From a virus: DNA of 23,885 nt. How positions within the stretch are numbered: position 1 is the first letter of the stretch; every line of letters starts with the position of its first letter. The notes beneath the pieces were generated by a model. It was not told where the DNA came from and made no database searches. It saw nothing but the letters and a program-made list of their open reading frames with translations. The stretch is from positions 1 through 23,885 of IMG/VR virus record IMGVR_UViG_3300034104_003060, one strand, 5' to 3'. Shown piece by piece: positions 1 through 6,993 of the stretch. The position numbers and the translations under genes were made by a program.

Positions 1-852
1 TTTGGTGTCAGATGGTAATTTTTTCAAAATTAACTCATTTTGCATAGTTTCCTTGATTTCTTTTACTTTTTTCATCACCTCATCTTTTTTGTCTGACAAT
101 TCGTCAGGGTGAATCTTTGTCCAAAGGGTAAAATGTTTCCTTTGTATCACTTTTGGGTTATCTTCAAAAAAGATTTGAAGAACATTAAATCCAAGGTTAA
201 ACGCGTGGTTTGCAATCTTTGTTGTTAGAGTTGATTTTCCTACTCCGGTTGGGGCTAATATTACACCAATTTCACCTTTTGCCAATCCTCCTTTTAACAA
301 CCTGTCTATTCCTGGTATTCCCATTGGGATTGGGTGTCTGTAATCGTCATCTAGCACTTGGTCTAGGTTTGAAAAGACATCCATAGCACTTGTGTCTTTT
401 GAACCAACCAATAAGGCTTCTCTTACTAATTCTTCTAGGGTGTCATAGTTTTCAAACTCTCCACCATCAATAATTTTTTGAGCCTTTTTCATCACTTTCT
501 GTAACTCTTGTTGTTTACAGAATTTAAGTGCCTTTTCTTGTACGAAATCCACTCCCTCGATAGGTGCATCCTTGATTTTCTTAATTGTATCAAGAACAAC
601 TTTAATAGCAGTTTCCTGTTGTAATTCGGATTTGGCTACTTGTTCCAGAGTATCAAATGATGGTGTGTGGTCGTATTTTTTATAATACTCCTTTATCATT
701 TGAATGATAATTTTGAAATACTTGTTTTCAAAATAACTATTCTCAATTACGTCAATGATTGAATGTGAAAATTCTTTGTCTACAATAATTTGGTTAAGTA
801 ATTGAATTTGAAAATTGTTTCCGAGATACTCAAAGTTTTTGTTAGTCGCCAT
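1..852 (-). CDS. 41: Replicative DNA helicase, T4 gp41/DnaB-like (C-terminus cut off by window edge)
   Basis: This is the hexameric helicase that unwinds DNA ahead of the phage replication fork. The reading frame is open for 284 codons from ATG at 850-852 to the window edge; an in-frame TAA six codons upstream fixes the start. Residues 1-180 form the helical N-terminal domain expected of DnaB/gp41 proteins (the first residues read MATNKNFEYLG). The RecA-like motor follows, with Walker A APTGVGKST at residues 200-208 and the catalytic-glutamate strand NVLQIFFED with Glu230. The remaining C-terminal part of the motor lies outside the window. It is one of the few genes here with a Shine-Dalgarno-like leader, AGAAGG eight bases before ATG. 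A TATTTATCA motif lies further upstream. Helicase family assignment is sure; equivalence to gp41 is supported by neighbouring uvsX, rnh and gene 32. Confidence 0.93.
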   Translation of the reverse strand, partial: MATNKNFEYLGNNFQIQLLNQIIVDKEFSHSIIDVIENSYFENKYFKIIIQMIKEYYKKYDHTPSFDTLEQVAKSELQQETAIKVVLDTIKKIKDAPIEGVDFVQEKALKFCKQQELQKVMKKAQKIIDGGEFENYDTLEELVREALLVGSKDTSAMDVFSNLDQVLDDDYRHPIPMGIPGIDRLLKGGLAKGEIGVILAPTGVGKSTLTTKIANHAFNLGFNVLQIFFEDNPKVIQRKHFTLWTKIHPDELSDKKDEVMKKVKEIKETMQNELILKKLPSDTK

Positions 853-874
853 ATATTTTTCCTTCTGTTAGTAA

Positions 875-883
875 TGATAAATA
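875..883 (-). promoter_or_regulatory. TATTTAT motif, putative phage promoter before gp41
   Basis: TATTTATCA on the minus strand, 22 nt before the gp41 start, in the 40-base gap after the 147-residue gene. The same core precedes six other genes in the window. The promoter role is inferred from position and recurrence only. Confidence 0.4.
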
Positions 884-892
884 CTACTACTT

Positions 893-1336
893 TTAGATAA
901 ATTGTGGATAAAAATAATTAAATTTCTTATCTGAAAAAATGTCAGTAAGTTCCGACAATATACTTTTCAGCTTTGGGCGTAGGTCTACGGTATATCTCAC
1001 CTTTGGTGGGTATACTTTTGCGTCAAATGATCTCTGACAAATTGTCAGGTTTTCTACCTTAATATAAAGGTTAAAATTTTCATCTCCCTCCGTAATTGAA
1101 GTATTTAATACTTCCGGATTTTCCATAATTTCATATTGGTTGTCCAACATATAAACTACAGACCTCATCTTTAAATCATTTTGTAGGGAGTTACAAAACG
1201 ACTTAATGTAGTCATAAAACTCTTCTGATTTGTGGGCATTTTTATTAAACCCTTTAACATTGAAAAATCTTTGTACTACAATGTTGTCATTACACATTAA
1301 CAAAAACTCAACTTTTGTTACATCTTGTTCTCTCAT
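893..1336 (-). CDS. Hypothetical protein between RNase H and helicase genes
   Basis: A 147-residue soluble protein that I do not recognise. It has no signal peptide or membrane segment. The N-terminal part (about residues 8-30, KVEFLLMCNDN then QRFFNVKGFN) looks like a beta-strand-rich start, and the C-terminal third is rich in Lys, Tyr and Phe, ending NYFYPQFI. It starts four bases after the RNase H stop and is followed within 40 bases by the helicase, so it is almost certainly co-transcribed with replication genes. A role in replication or recombination is a guess from context. The frame is clean over its whole length and the start is the first ATG after the upstream stop. Confidence 0.8.
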   Translation of the reverse strand: MREQDVTKVEFLLMCNDNIVVQRFFNVKGFNKNAHKSEEFYDYIKSFCNSLQNDLKMRSVVYMLDNQYEIMENPEVLNTSITEGDENFNLYIKVENLTICQRSFDAKVYPPKVRYTVDLRPKLKSILSELTDIFSDKKFNYFYPQFI

Positions 1337-1340
1337 TTTT

Positions 1341-2357
1341 TTACTTTTTTGGTTTGTTTCTAAAATTTGTTTTTTCTTTTCTTGATAGTTTTAAAAATGG
1401 TCTTAAAAAATTTACCCAAGCGTCATCACCTTTTGGTAGAAATTTGAAGAATCCGTCCTCCATCATCATCCTAATTAAGTTTCTATGTCCTCTTCCGTCT
1501 GGATCCAATGACTCGGAGTAATATAAACTAACTAGTTCTTTTCCTTCATCTGAAATAAGTGGGTTTGCAAGGTCCACCAATTTCTCATTTATGATAAAAA
1601 ACTCTTCTCCAAAAATCCCTTCTTTGGTTTTTCCGCTAAGTAAATTTTGTAAGGCAACATTTCCTTTTTGTTCTGTTAATAACTGTTCAGCCTTTGTTAA
1701 AATATCGGTATATTTAACCTCACTTTCAAGTATTTCTGGAAATAATTTAAGAAATGTTTTCTCACCCAAATAAAAAATACCATCAATATTATCCGAACTA
1801 TCACCGGTTAATATCTTATAAGTTTTGATATTATAGTGGGGGATTTCAGATGTATCCATCTTAATTCCATCCCCCAATTTATAATATCTCTTATGTTGTG
1901 GTGAGTATATAGAGACCCTATCAGAAATAAGTTGTGTTAAATCACGGTCAGAAGAAAAAATGGTCTTATCTTCATCCTGGGATATTTGACAATAGTAAGC
2001 AACCAAATCATCGGCCTCTGATTGTTCAACTTCTAATTGTCTTACAAACATTTCTTCAAGGTATTGTTTTACCCTTTCTTTTTGTTTTAAAAAAGATTGT
2101 TCTTTAAAATCTTCGTCGTCTTTTTGTTTACGATTTAATTTGTATTTTGGGTATATAATTCTTCTTTGTGATGAGCCGGTTTCACTATCCCAAAACACAA
2201 CAACTTTATTGTAATTATTTTCTTCTAAAAATCTTCTTAGAGTGTTTAAAAAATGCCAAGTACCACCAACGTGTTCACCTTTGTTAAAAAAGTCTCTAAC
2301 ACCGTGGAAACCGATTTTTAGAAGGTTATTACCATCTACCAATAAAGTTTTAGTCAT
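1341..2357 (-). CDS. rnh: RNase H / 5'-3' flap exonuclease, T4 Rnh-like
   Basis: A 338-residue nuclease of the FEN1/T4 RNase H family, which removes RNA primers and 5' flaps from lagging-strand fragments; T4 Rnh is slightly shorter (about 305 residues). The PIN-type metal-binding acidic residues appear in order: LLVDGNNLL (Asp8), FWDSET (55-60, Asp57), EQSEADD (111-117, with Glu114, Asp116 and Asp117), FSSDRD (134-139, Asp137 and Asp139) and GDSSDN (185-190, Asp186 and Asp189). The last leads into a helix-hairpin-helix-like segment, DGIFYLGEKTFLKLF. The basic bridge region YPKYKLNR (69-76) also fits the family. The start overlaps the end of the methyltransferase gene by eight bases, suggesting translational coupling. 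Family membership is confident; substrate preference is taken from T4. Confidence 0.9.
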   Translation of the reverse strand: MTKTLLVDGNNLLKIGFHGVRDFFNKGEHVGGTWHFLNTLRRFLEENNYNKVVVFWDSETGSSQRRIIYPKYKLNRKQKDDEDFKEQSFLKQKERVKQYLEEMFVRQLEVEQSEADDLVAYYCQISQDEDKTIFSSDRDLTQLISDRVSIYSPQHKRYYKLGDGIKMDTSEIPHYNIKTYKILTGDSSDNIDGIFYLGEKTFLKLFPEILESEVKYTDILTKAEQLLTEQKGNVALQNLLSGKTKEGIFGEEFFIINEKLVDLANPLISDEGKELVSLYYSESLDPDGRGHRNLIRMMMEDGFFKFLPKGDDAWVNFLRPFLKLSRKEKTNFRNKPKK

Positions 2358-3372
2358 TTAATTCTTCGTTTGATTGGTTTGACAATACTGGTTCTTTTTC
2401 TACAATGTAATCACCAAGAAATTCACTAAATATTGCTTCCATAACTGGAACACATATTGAGTTACCAGCAAGAGATACGTGTCCTTTTGTTGATAGTGAT
2501 GTTGTTAATAATAAATCAATATCTTCATCACGAACACCCATAAATCTATATCCCTCTCTAGCGGTAATTGTTCTTACTCTACCATCTTCAGTCATAATCT
2601 GTGGTGAACCACTTGTTGTAAGACAAGGTGAGCAACCATCAACCGAATAAATTCTTCTTGTTTGATCATAATTCACATCATCTCGTCTTGCAATTAATTT
2701 ACATACAGTATTACTTTTTGGTTGGTGGATTGTATAAGGACAATCAATAAATAATTCTGGGTCCTGTGTATCCTCAATAAATGGTCTCATAGGAACTCTT
2801 GTTTTTTTATAGTTGTCAACATTTTCCATTCTTTGTTTTACATCTTCTCTTTCACCATCTAAAACTGAAATCATAAACACTCTTTCTCTGTTTTGTGGAC
2901 AACCAAAGTCAGCACCATTAAGTAATCTCCAATATGATGTATAACCAAGACCTCTTAAAAAATAGATATGTTTTTTAAAATTTTCATAATGGTTTTTTGA
3001 AATAAGATTTTTAACATTTTCCATTAACAAATACTTTGGTCTATTTGTTGACAAAATTCTTTCAACATCAAATAATAATCCACTTCTTGTTCCTTCTTTA
3101 ATTCCTCGTTGAACTCCGGAAATTGAAATGTCTTGACACGGAAATGAATATGTTAATAAATCACATTGTGGGAAATTGTTATGGTCAATCTTTGTAATGT
3201 CACCTAGATTTCCCATTTGTGTATTGTGTAATACATCATAACATTCGTTCGCTTGTTTGAAATTGTCACAATTTGCAACATTTTCATAATCAACACCAAT
3301 ATACTTTAAAGCCAATTCTTGTGTTCCGTATCCGGAAAAAAGTGAAATAACTTTTAACTTATTCTTGTTCAT
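2350..3372 (-). CDS. DNA (cytosine-5)-methyltransferase
   Basis: A 340-residue enzyme that transfers a methyl group from S-adenosylmethionine to C5 of cytosine in DNA. The conserved motifs are in canonical order: motif I LFSGYG (11-16, SAM binding), motif IV SFPCQ with catalytic Cys79, motif VI ENV (118-120), motif VIII QNRERV (160-165), a target-recognition region at roughly 180-265, motif IX around RTITAREGYRFMGV (267-280), and motif X GNSICVPV (303-310). All catalytic residues are present, so it should be active. No restriction endonuclease gene is adjacent, so it is probably a solitary phage enzyme that protects the genome or marks cytosines for further modification. It overlaps uvsX by 14 bases and rnh by 8. 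The recognition sequence cannot be read from the protein by eye. Confidence 0.93.
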   Translation of the reverse strand: MNKNKLKVISLFSGYGTQELALKYIGVDYENVANCDNFKQANECYDVLHNTQMGNLGDITKIDHNNFPQCDLLTYSFPCQDISISGVQRGIKEGTRSGLLFDVERILSTNRPKYLLMENVKNLISKNHYENFKKHIYFLRGLGYTSYWRLLNGADFGCPQNRERVFMISVLDGEREDVKQRMENVDNYKKTRVPMRPFIEDTQDPELFIDCPYTIHQPKSNTVCKLIARRDDVNYDQTRRIYSVDGCSPCLTTSGSPQIMTEDGRVRTITAREGYRFMGVRDEDIDLLLTTSLSTKGHVSLAGNSICVPVMEAIFSEFLGDYIVEKEPVLSNQSNEELND

Positions 3373-4369
3373 ATGTCTTTTCTTCTTTTAAATCAAATTC
3401 ACCATCTACACCTATAATTGTTTTCCAATATTCGGCGTACTCATTTTTGTAAGTCTCAATAGATTTCTTTTCTTCTGTAGCATCCTTTCCAGGTAAAAAC
3501 CCATGTGGTGTTACAATAATTTTTCCGTCTTCAAAACCAAGTCCATTGATATGATTTTTCATAACAGATACTTTTGTTCTTGATGCAAACTTAACAGTTC
3601 TTTTATCTTTTGTTGCTGTAATTTTTGTTGTTCCAGCACCCTTTTGATTTCCAAACAAAAATACTAATGAAGAGTTTAACCAGATTGCTTCACCGCCTTT
3701 TGCTTTAATTTTTGGTTGTCCAAATGGATTATCAGGTAATTCAACCCAAGGTTGATTAACAATAATTAAAGTGTTCTCATATTTTGAGTCTGCTTTTCTT
3801 GATCCGGAAATTCTTTGGTTAATTCCCATACCAATTTTATCAGCTAAAACACTAGCATTGTGTTGTTTACCACCTTTACCTTCATATGTCATTTTACAAG
3901 GAACTGAACCAACTGAATCCCACATAATACATAATGAATAATCTAATTCACCTTTTTCTTGTGCGTCTAACAACTCATTTATATATTCTGTAATTTGTTC
4001 AATATACTCAAAATTATTATTGAATAAAAAGAACCCATCCCAACCTAATTCACCTGTCTCTTCATCAACAACTTCTTCACATTCAAAACCCATAAGTTTT
4101 GCGTGGTCAAAAGACCACTTTTGTTCTGTAATAATAAAAACTGGTAGTATTTCTTTTTTTTGTGCATCAACAGCTGTTTTTACAAGTGCTGTTGTTTTTC
4201 CAGTGTCCGAGTGTCCTAAAAACATATTTATATGTCCCATAGCAGGTCCTGGAAGACCGACTGCGTCAAGGAATGATTCACCCAAATCAAAATACCTTTG
4301 TGGTTTGTATTTTGCGTCAGATGAAAACTTTTTCTTAATAGAACTAAAATCTTTTTTCTTAATTGCCAT
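3359..4369 (-). CDS. uvsX: UvsX-like RecA recombinase
   Basis: A 336-residue strand-exchange ATPase of the RecA/UvsX family, which forms filaments on single-stranded DNA and drives recombination-dependent replication and repair together with gp32. Walker A is GHSDTGKTT (52-60). Walker B is LCIMWDSVGSV (Asp151), followed by the loop-like region with Lys/Gly/His that resembles L1 (about 158-172), and IIVNQPWVELP near 205, the usual place of the motor core before loop L2 with KAKGGEAIWL. The layout and length fit T4 UvsX (about 390 residues) with a shorter tail. The start ATG has no Shine-Dalgarno sequence, only an AT-rich leader, and lies four bases after the glycosyltransferase stop. A bacterial RecA is unlikely because the classical RecA C-terminal domain and flanking motifs are missing. 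Confidence 0.9.
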   Translation of the reverse strand: MAIKKKDFSSIKKKFSSDAKYKPQRYFDLGESFLDAVGLPGPAMGHINMFLGHSDTGKTTALVKTAVDAQKKEILPVFIITEQKWSFDHAKLMGFECEEVVDEETGELGWDGFFLFNNNFEYIEQITEYINELLDAQEKGELDYSLCIMWDSVGSVPCKMTYEGKGGKQHNASVLADKIGMGINQRISGSRKADSKYENTLIIVNQPWVELPDNPFGQPKIKAKGGEAIWLNSSLVFLFGNQKGAGTTKITATKDKRTVKFASRTKVSVMKNHINGLGFEDGKIIVTPHGFLPGKDATEEKKSIETYKNEYAEYWKTIIGVDGEFDLKEEKTYEQE

Positions 4370-4373
4370 ATAT

Positions 4374-5036
4374 TTAATTTTTTATTAAAAATTCAGAAGT
4401 TGAGGTATTTTTACCGTGAATATACCAAATTATATTTTCTGTATTATCAACTTCTGCAATCTTACAGTTATTACACCACATATCTCTCCACATATTATCT
4501 TCAAAACCATAAATTGATTTTATATCTTTAATCAAATTAAGAGCTTTAAGATTAAATGCAAAAGTTGCCGGTATTTTAAAATCACAACCTTCTGGGTTTG
4601 CACCCAAATTGTGATAAACCCCACGCCTCATTAAACTACCATTTAACTGATATTTCATTCTTGATGATAAAACATCAACCTCATTATTATCAAAATAATC
4701 AACTATTGTTTTAATATAATCTTTTTTATAAATGTCATCATCATCAATCTTTACAAAAATATCATATGTTTCATAATCTTTAACCGACATTATAGCTTTC
4801 ATATGATTTACTTGTTGATGTTGATTTAATGAAAAGATAAATGAATTTTTATCGGTTTTCAAATCATCAATCAATATTTTAAAATCTCCGTGACGATTAA
4901 GTTCTCTTTGGTCTAAAGTTATGTTAATTGAATGAAAAATATTTTCATAGCTTTGTGTTGCAATATCTTGTACACAACCTCTTAACATTTTATATCTTTT
5001 ATAACTTGGTGTAAAACACAATACTTTTTTGTACAT
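4374..5036 (-). CDS. Family 2-like (GT-A fold) glycosyltransferase
   Basis: A 220-residue predicted sugar transferase. The N-terminus VLCFTPSYKR (5-14) is the typical first strand and nucleotide-binding loop of GT-A enzymes. The metal and nucleotide-sugar binding DxD-type motif is KIDDDD (96-101). A later FED segment (178-180) in IYGFEDNMWRDMW fits the position of the acceptor-side catalytic acid, and WYIHGKN (204-210) resembles the C-terminal His metal ligand seen in some relatives. There is no membrane anchor, so it should act in the cytoplasm. It sits between gene 32 and uvsX, close to a cytosine methyltransferase, which raises the possibility that the acceptor is a modified DNA base; a host glycan or a virion protein is equally possible. 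Donor and acceptor are unknown. Confidence 0.78.
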   Translation of the reverse strand: MYKKVLCFTPSYKRYKMLRGCVQDIATQSYENIFHSINITLDQRELNRHGDFKILIDDLKTDKNSFIFSLNQHQQVNHMKAIMSVKDYETYDIFVKIDDDDIYKKDYIKTIVDYFDNNEVDVLSSRMKYQLNGSLMRRGVYHNLGANPEGCDFKIPATFAFNLKALNLIKDIKSIYGFEDNMWRDMWCNNCKIAEVDNTENIIWYIHGKNTSTSEFLIKN

Positions 5037-5055
5037 AAATGAAATATAATAAAAA

Positions 5056-5084
5056 TCATAAGGTAAGAAAATCCTACCTTATGA
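5056..5084 (-). terminator. Rho-independent terminator after gp32 (bidirectional form)
   Basis: A perfect 10-bp stem (TCATAAGGTA with TACCTTATGA) and a 9-nt loop. On the minus strand it is followed by a TTTTTATTA tract; a T-tract is also present on the other side. It starts 13 bases after the gp32 stop, so it should end or reduce gp32 transcripts before the glycosyltransferase and recombination genes. Confidence 0.85.
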
Positions 5085-5097
5085 CTTTTTTAATAAA

Positions 5098-5964
5098 TTA
5101 AAATGGTAATTCTTCATCAATATCATCATCAGCTTGTGGATCTTCTACTTTTGTTTCAGTTTTTGATTTTCCACCACCAATTGAAATTTCTTCTTCAGAT
5201 GTATTACTATAGATGTATTTTCCAGCATCAGTATCCCATCTTGGTGTTTCACCACGAGCAATAGCTTCAAGATATTCAGTAGGTTTTTTAGAATATACAT
5301 CTTCCCAAGTAAGTTCGTCTTCTAACCAAGATGTCATTGTTTCTTCATCTTCGTGAACCGGACACGGGTCATCGTACATTACTGTTTGAATTACAGTATA
5401 AAAAGCTCCTTTTGGTGTTTTTGCTTTTGTTAATTCAAGGATAAGGTCTCTTCCTTTCTCACCGTCAGCAATATCACCTTTTGCCTTATAGATAGGAATA
5501 ATTTTATCAAAAATTCCTTCTTGTTTGTAATTGTGTTTGAATCTCCAGAATTTAGGTCCATCTTGTTCGTTTTCACGGTCAATTACTTTAACAATATAAA
5601 ACTTACGAGGTTTGTATTGTTTTGCTAATTCTTTGTCAGATTCTTTACCAGTTGACATAAGAACATCATAAACTTCACTTAACGGTGAACGTTCGTTGTC
5701 ATTTTTTCCTGGGTCATAAAATTTCTGCCATTTTCCGTCCACATTAATTTCGTGGAACCATACCTCTTTAAAAGGTGAAGATCCGTCTGGAGTTGGTAAA
5801 ATACGGATTTTCTTTTGTGCTTGCTTTTCATTGTCTTTAAGTATCGCAGCAAAATACTTTTTCATTCTGTCCTCTTGGGACATTTTTGATCCGGATGTGT
5901 AATCTCCAGATTTTGAGTTCTCATACTGTGAGAGAACCGCGTCTAAAACATTGTTTGTCGCCAT
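5098..5964 (-). CDS. 32: Single-stranded DNA-binding protein, T4 gp32-like
   Basis: A 288-residue protein that coats single-stranded DNA during replication, recombination and repair. The core resembles gp32: KKIRILPTPDG (51-61), the FHEINVDGKW block (70-79), SPLSE...STGKESDKELAKQ (93-116), FYIVKVIDR followed by WRFKHNYKQEGIFDKI (about 122-155). The N-terminal LAST-like region is basic and helical. The C-terminal tail is acidic and ends DDDIDEELPF. The start chosen is the ATG at 5962-5964 (MATNNV). An ATG 75 bases upstream in the same frame lies before the predicted promoter and encodes an unlikely Tyr/Cys-rich leader. The zinc-binding cysteines of T4 gp32 are absent; Cys201 is the only cysteine. 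The leader is A-rich without a Shine-Dalgarno sequence. Its own promoter and terminator suggest separate, strong expression. Confidence 0.92.
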   Translation of the reverse strand: MATNNVLDAVLSQYENSKSGDYTSGSKMSQEDRMKKYFAAILKDNEKQAQKKIRILPTPDGSSPFKEVWFHEINVDGKWQKFYDPGKNDNERSPLSEVYDVLMSTGKESDKELAKQYKPRKFYIVKVIDRENEQDGPKFWRFKHNYKQEGIFDKIIPIYKAKGDIADGEKGRDLILELTKAKTPKGAFYTVIQTVMYDDPCPVHEDEETMTSWLEDELTWEDVYSKKPTEYLEAIARGETPRWDTDAGKYIYSNTSEEEISIGGGKSKTETKVEDPQADDDIDEELPF

Positions 5965-5997
5965 TTTTATATTTGTTTTTAAAAGTTTACAATAGAA

Positions 5998-6026
5998 AAT
6001 ATAAGTTAAATTTGTGTCGCAGTCAA
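5998..6026 (-). promoter_or_regulatory. Sigma70-like promoter for gene 32
   Basis: On the minus strand TTGACT, a 17-base spacer, then TATATT (5998-6003). The spacing is ideal for a housekeeping sigma factor, and the -10 region continues as TATATTTTC, close to the TAnnTTTG box of Bacteroidota. Predicted transcription would start about 25-30 bases before the ATG at 5964. It lies just downstream of the terminator of the preceding gene. The assignment is from sequence alone. Confidence 0.7.
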
Positions 6027-6038
6027 TATAGTAAAACA

Positions 6039-6065
6039 TTTAAGGTCGAAAAAATCGACCTTAAA
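6039..6065 (-). terminator. Rho-independent terminator at the end of the structural module
   Basis: A perfect 11-bp stem (TTTAAGGTCGA with TCGACCTTAAA) with a 5-nt A loop, beginning just after the stop of the 219-residue gene. On the minus strand a TGTTTTAC tract follows; the opposite side carries TTTTATTTT. It separates the tail genes from the gene 32 transcription unit. Confidence 0.8.
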
Positions 6066-6067
6066 TT

Positions 6068-6727
6068 TTATTTTCCAAAATCTTCATCATTGTCCCAAAC
6101 ATTAAATGAATCTTCAATTTCGTTTGGTGAGTATTCTTCAACATCATCTGTTGTTAATACATATTCATTTTTACCAGTTTTCTCCATCTCGTCTTGTTTG
6201 TCGGCAAAGAAATCTGATAATTTTTGTTTAAATGGTCCAGAATCTAAACTTCTTAATTCTAATTTTTCTTGAGCTGTTTTTGGTCTATATTTTTCAACCT
6301 TTTGTTCAAGTGAATTAAGTGAAGATACAATATTGTCCATTTCTTTTAATTTGTCTTCCAAACCTTGAATTTGTTTGAACAGGTTATCAAAGTATTCTTC
6401 TTGTTTAGTTTCAATATTTTTTTGAGAATTTACTAAATCCGTAATATCTAATTCTTCTGACTCCTCATCTTCTTTTCCAACTTCTTCAACATCAGGATCT
6501 GTTGCTGTATCTATTGGTGTTGGTCCCGCAGCAGCCGCATCTGGAGCTGGAGCTGGAGCACCACCTGGAGGAGGAGGAACATCACCACCTGGAGGAGGAG
6601 GAACATCACCACCTAGAGGAGGAGGAACATCACCACCTGGAGGAGGGGGAACTTCTTGTTCATTTATGTATCTATTAATATTTCTATATCTAGAAATTTC
6701 ATCTAATATTTTTTGTTCGATGCTCAT
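6068..6727 (-). CDS. Acidic protein with PPPPGGDV repeats and coiled coil, unknown function
   Basis: A 219-residue protein not recognised as a named family. Residues 1-24 are a polar helix (SRYRNINRYINEQ). Residues 26-56 are four copies of an eight-residue VPPPPGGD unit, one with Leu for Pro, followed by an Ala/Pro linker (57-75). Residues 78-95 are very acidic, about 97-150 are heptad-like and predict a coiled coil (KQIQGLEDKLKEMDNIVSS), and the C-terminus is again acidic. The modular layout fits an elongated virion or assembly-scaffold component, and it is the last gene of the structural block, but its role is not known. The start two bases before the upstream stop and the terminator right after the stop define the gene well. 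Confidence 0.8.
   Translation of the reverse strand: MSIEQKILDEISRYRNINRYINEQEVPPPPGGDVPPPLGGDVPPPPGGDVPPPPGGAPAPAPDAAAAGPTPIDTATDPDVEEVGKEDEESEELDITDLVNSQKNIETKQEEYFDNLFKQIQGLEDKLKEMDNIVSSLNSLEQKVEKYRPKTAQEKLELRSLDSGPFKQKLSDFFADKQDEMEKTGKNEYVLTTDDVEEYSPNEIEDSFNVWDNDEDFGK
6560..6652 (-). repeat. Tandem 24-bp repeat encoding VPPPPGGD units
   Basis: Nearly four copies of a 24-base unit that reads accacctggaggaggagg plus aacatc on the plus strand. Differences are few (one cctagagga, one gaggggga), so the copies are recent and probably vary in number by slippage. Confidence 0.9.
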
Positions 6728-6728
6728 T

Positions 6729-6953
6729 TTATCCGTTCAATAAAGTTTTTATTCCAGTTTTTGTTTCAACTTGGATTTTTTTATTTGTTCTCATAGTATT
6801 ATCAACTCTTTCAATAAGACCATCTTTTTCTTTTACAACATAACAATCGCCAGTATCTAAATCACATACTTGTTTCATTCCATTGCCCATATCTTTTTCA
6901 GACATTCTTGTATTTTTACCTAAGTAATTATCTAAAATTAATTTTGTATTCAT
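6729..6953 (-). CDS. Small hypothetical protein (74 aa)
   Basis: A 74-residue protein of unknown function. It is hydrophilic, has no membrane segment, and carries a pair of cysteines in QVCDLDTGDCYVV (28-40) that could form a hairpin or a metal site. It lies between the giant hub-like gene and the proline-rich gene, almost touching the latter (one base between them). A TATTTATAA motif 13 nt upstream of the ATG suggests its own late transcription start, covering itself and the proline-rich gene. It is a small but well-framed gene; a role in the virion is only an inference from location. Confidence 0.75.
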   Translation of the reverse strand: MNTKLILDNYLGKNTRMSEKDMGNGMKQVCDLDTGDCYVVKEKDGLIERVDNTMRTNKKIQVETKTGIKTLLNG

Positions 6954-6966
6954 AATATTATTTTAT

Positions 6967-6975
6967 TTATAAATA
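6967..6975 (-). promoter_or_regulatory. TATTTAT motif, putative phage promoter
   Basis: TATTTATAA on the minus strand, 13 nt before the ATG of the 74-residue gene. Because TATTTATAAATA is a palindrome, the plus strand also reads TATAAATA, the classical T4 late box, but no plus-strand gene lies downstream. Confidence 0.4.
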
Positions 6976-6993
6976 TCATTATAGTTAAAAAAG

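Noticed and set aside
5041-5048. TATATTTC box just before the glycosyltransferase ATG as a promoter
   Set aside because: Only four bases separate it from the ATG, no -33/-35 element is visible at the right distance, and it abuts the gp32 terminator.
5965-6039. Earlier in-frame ATG for gene 32 at 6039, adding 25 residues
   Set aside because: It lies upstream of the predicted promoter and within the preceding terminator; the added peptide is Tyr/Cys-rich and unlike gp32 N-termini.
6560-6652. Short regular repeats as a CRISPR array
   Set aside because: The repeats are direct, without spacers, and are in frame within a coding sequence.
6968-6975. Plus-strand TATAAATA, identical to the T4 late promoter box (also at 22460-22467)
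   Set aside because: Both sites arise from near-palindromic TATTTATAA(ATA) motifs; no plus-strand gene lies downstream, so the minus-strand reading is preferred.
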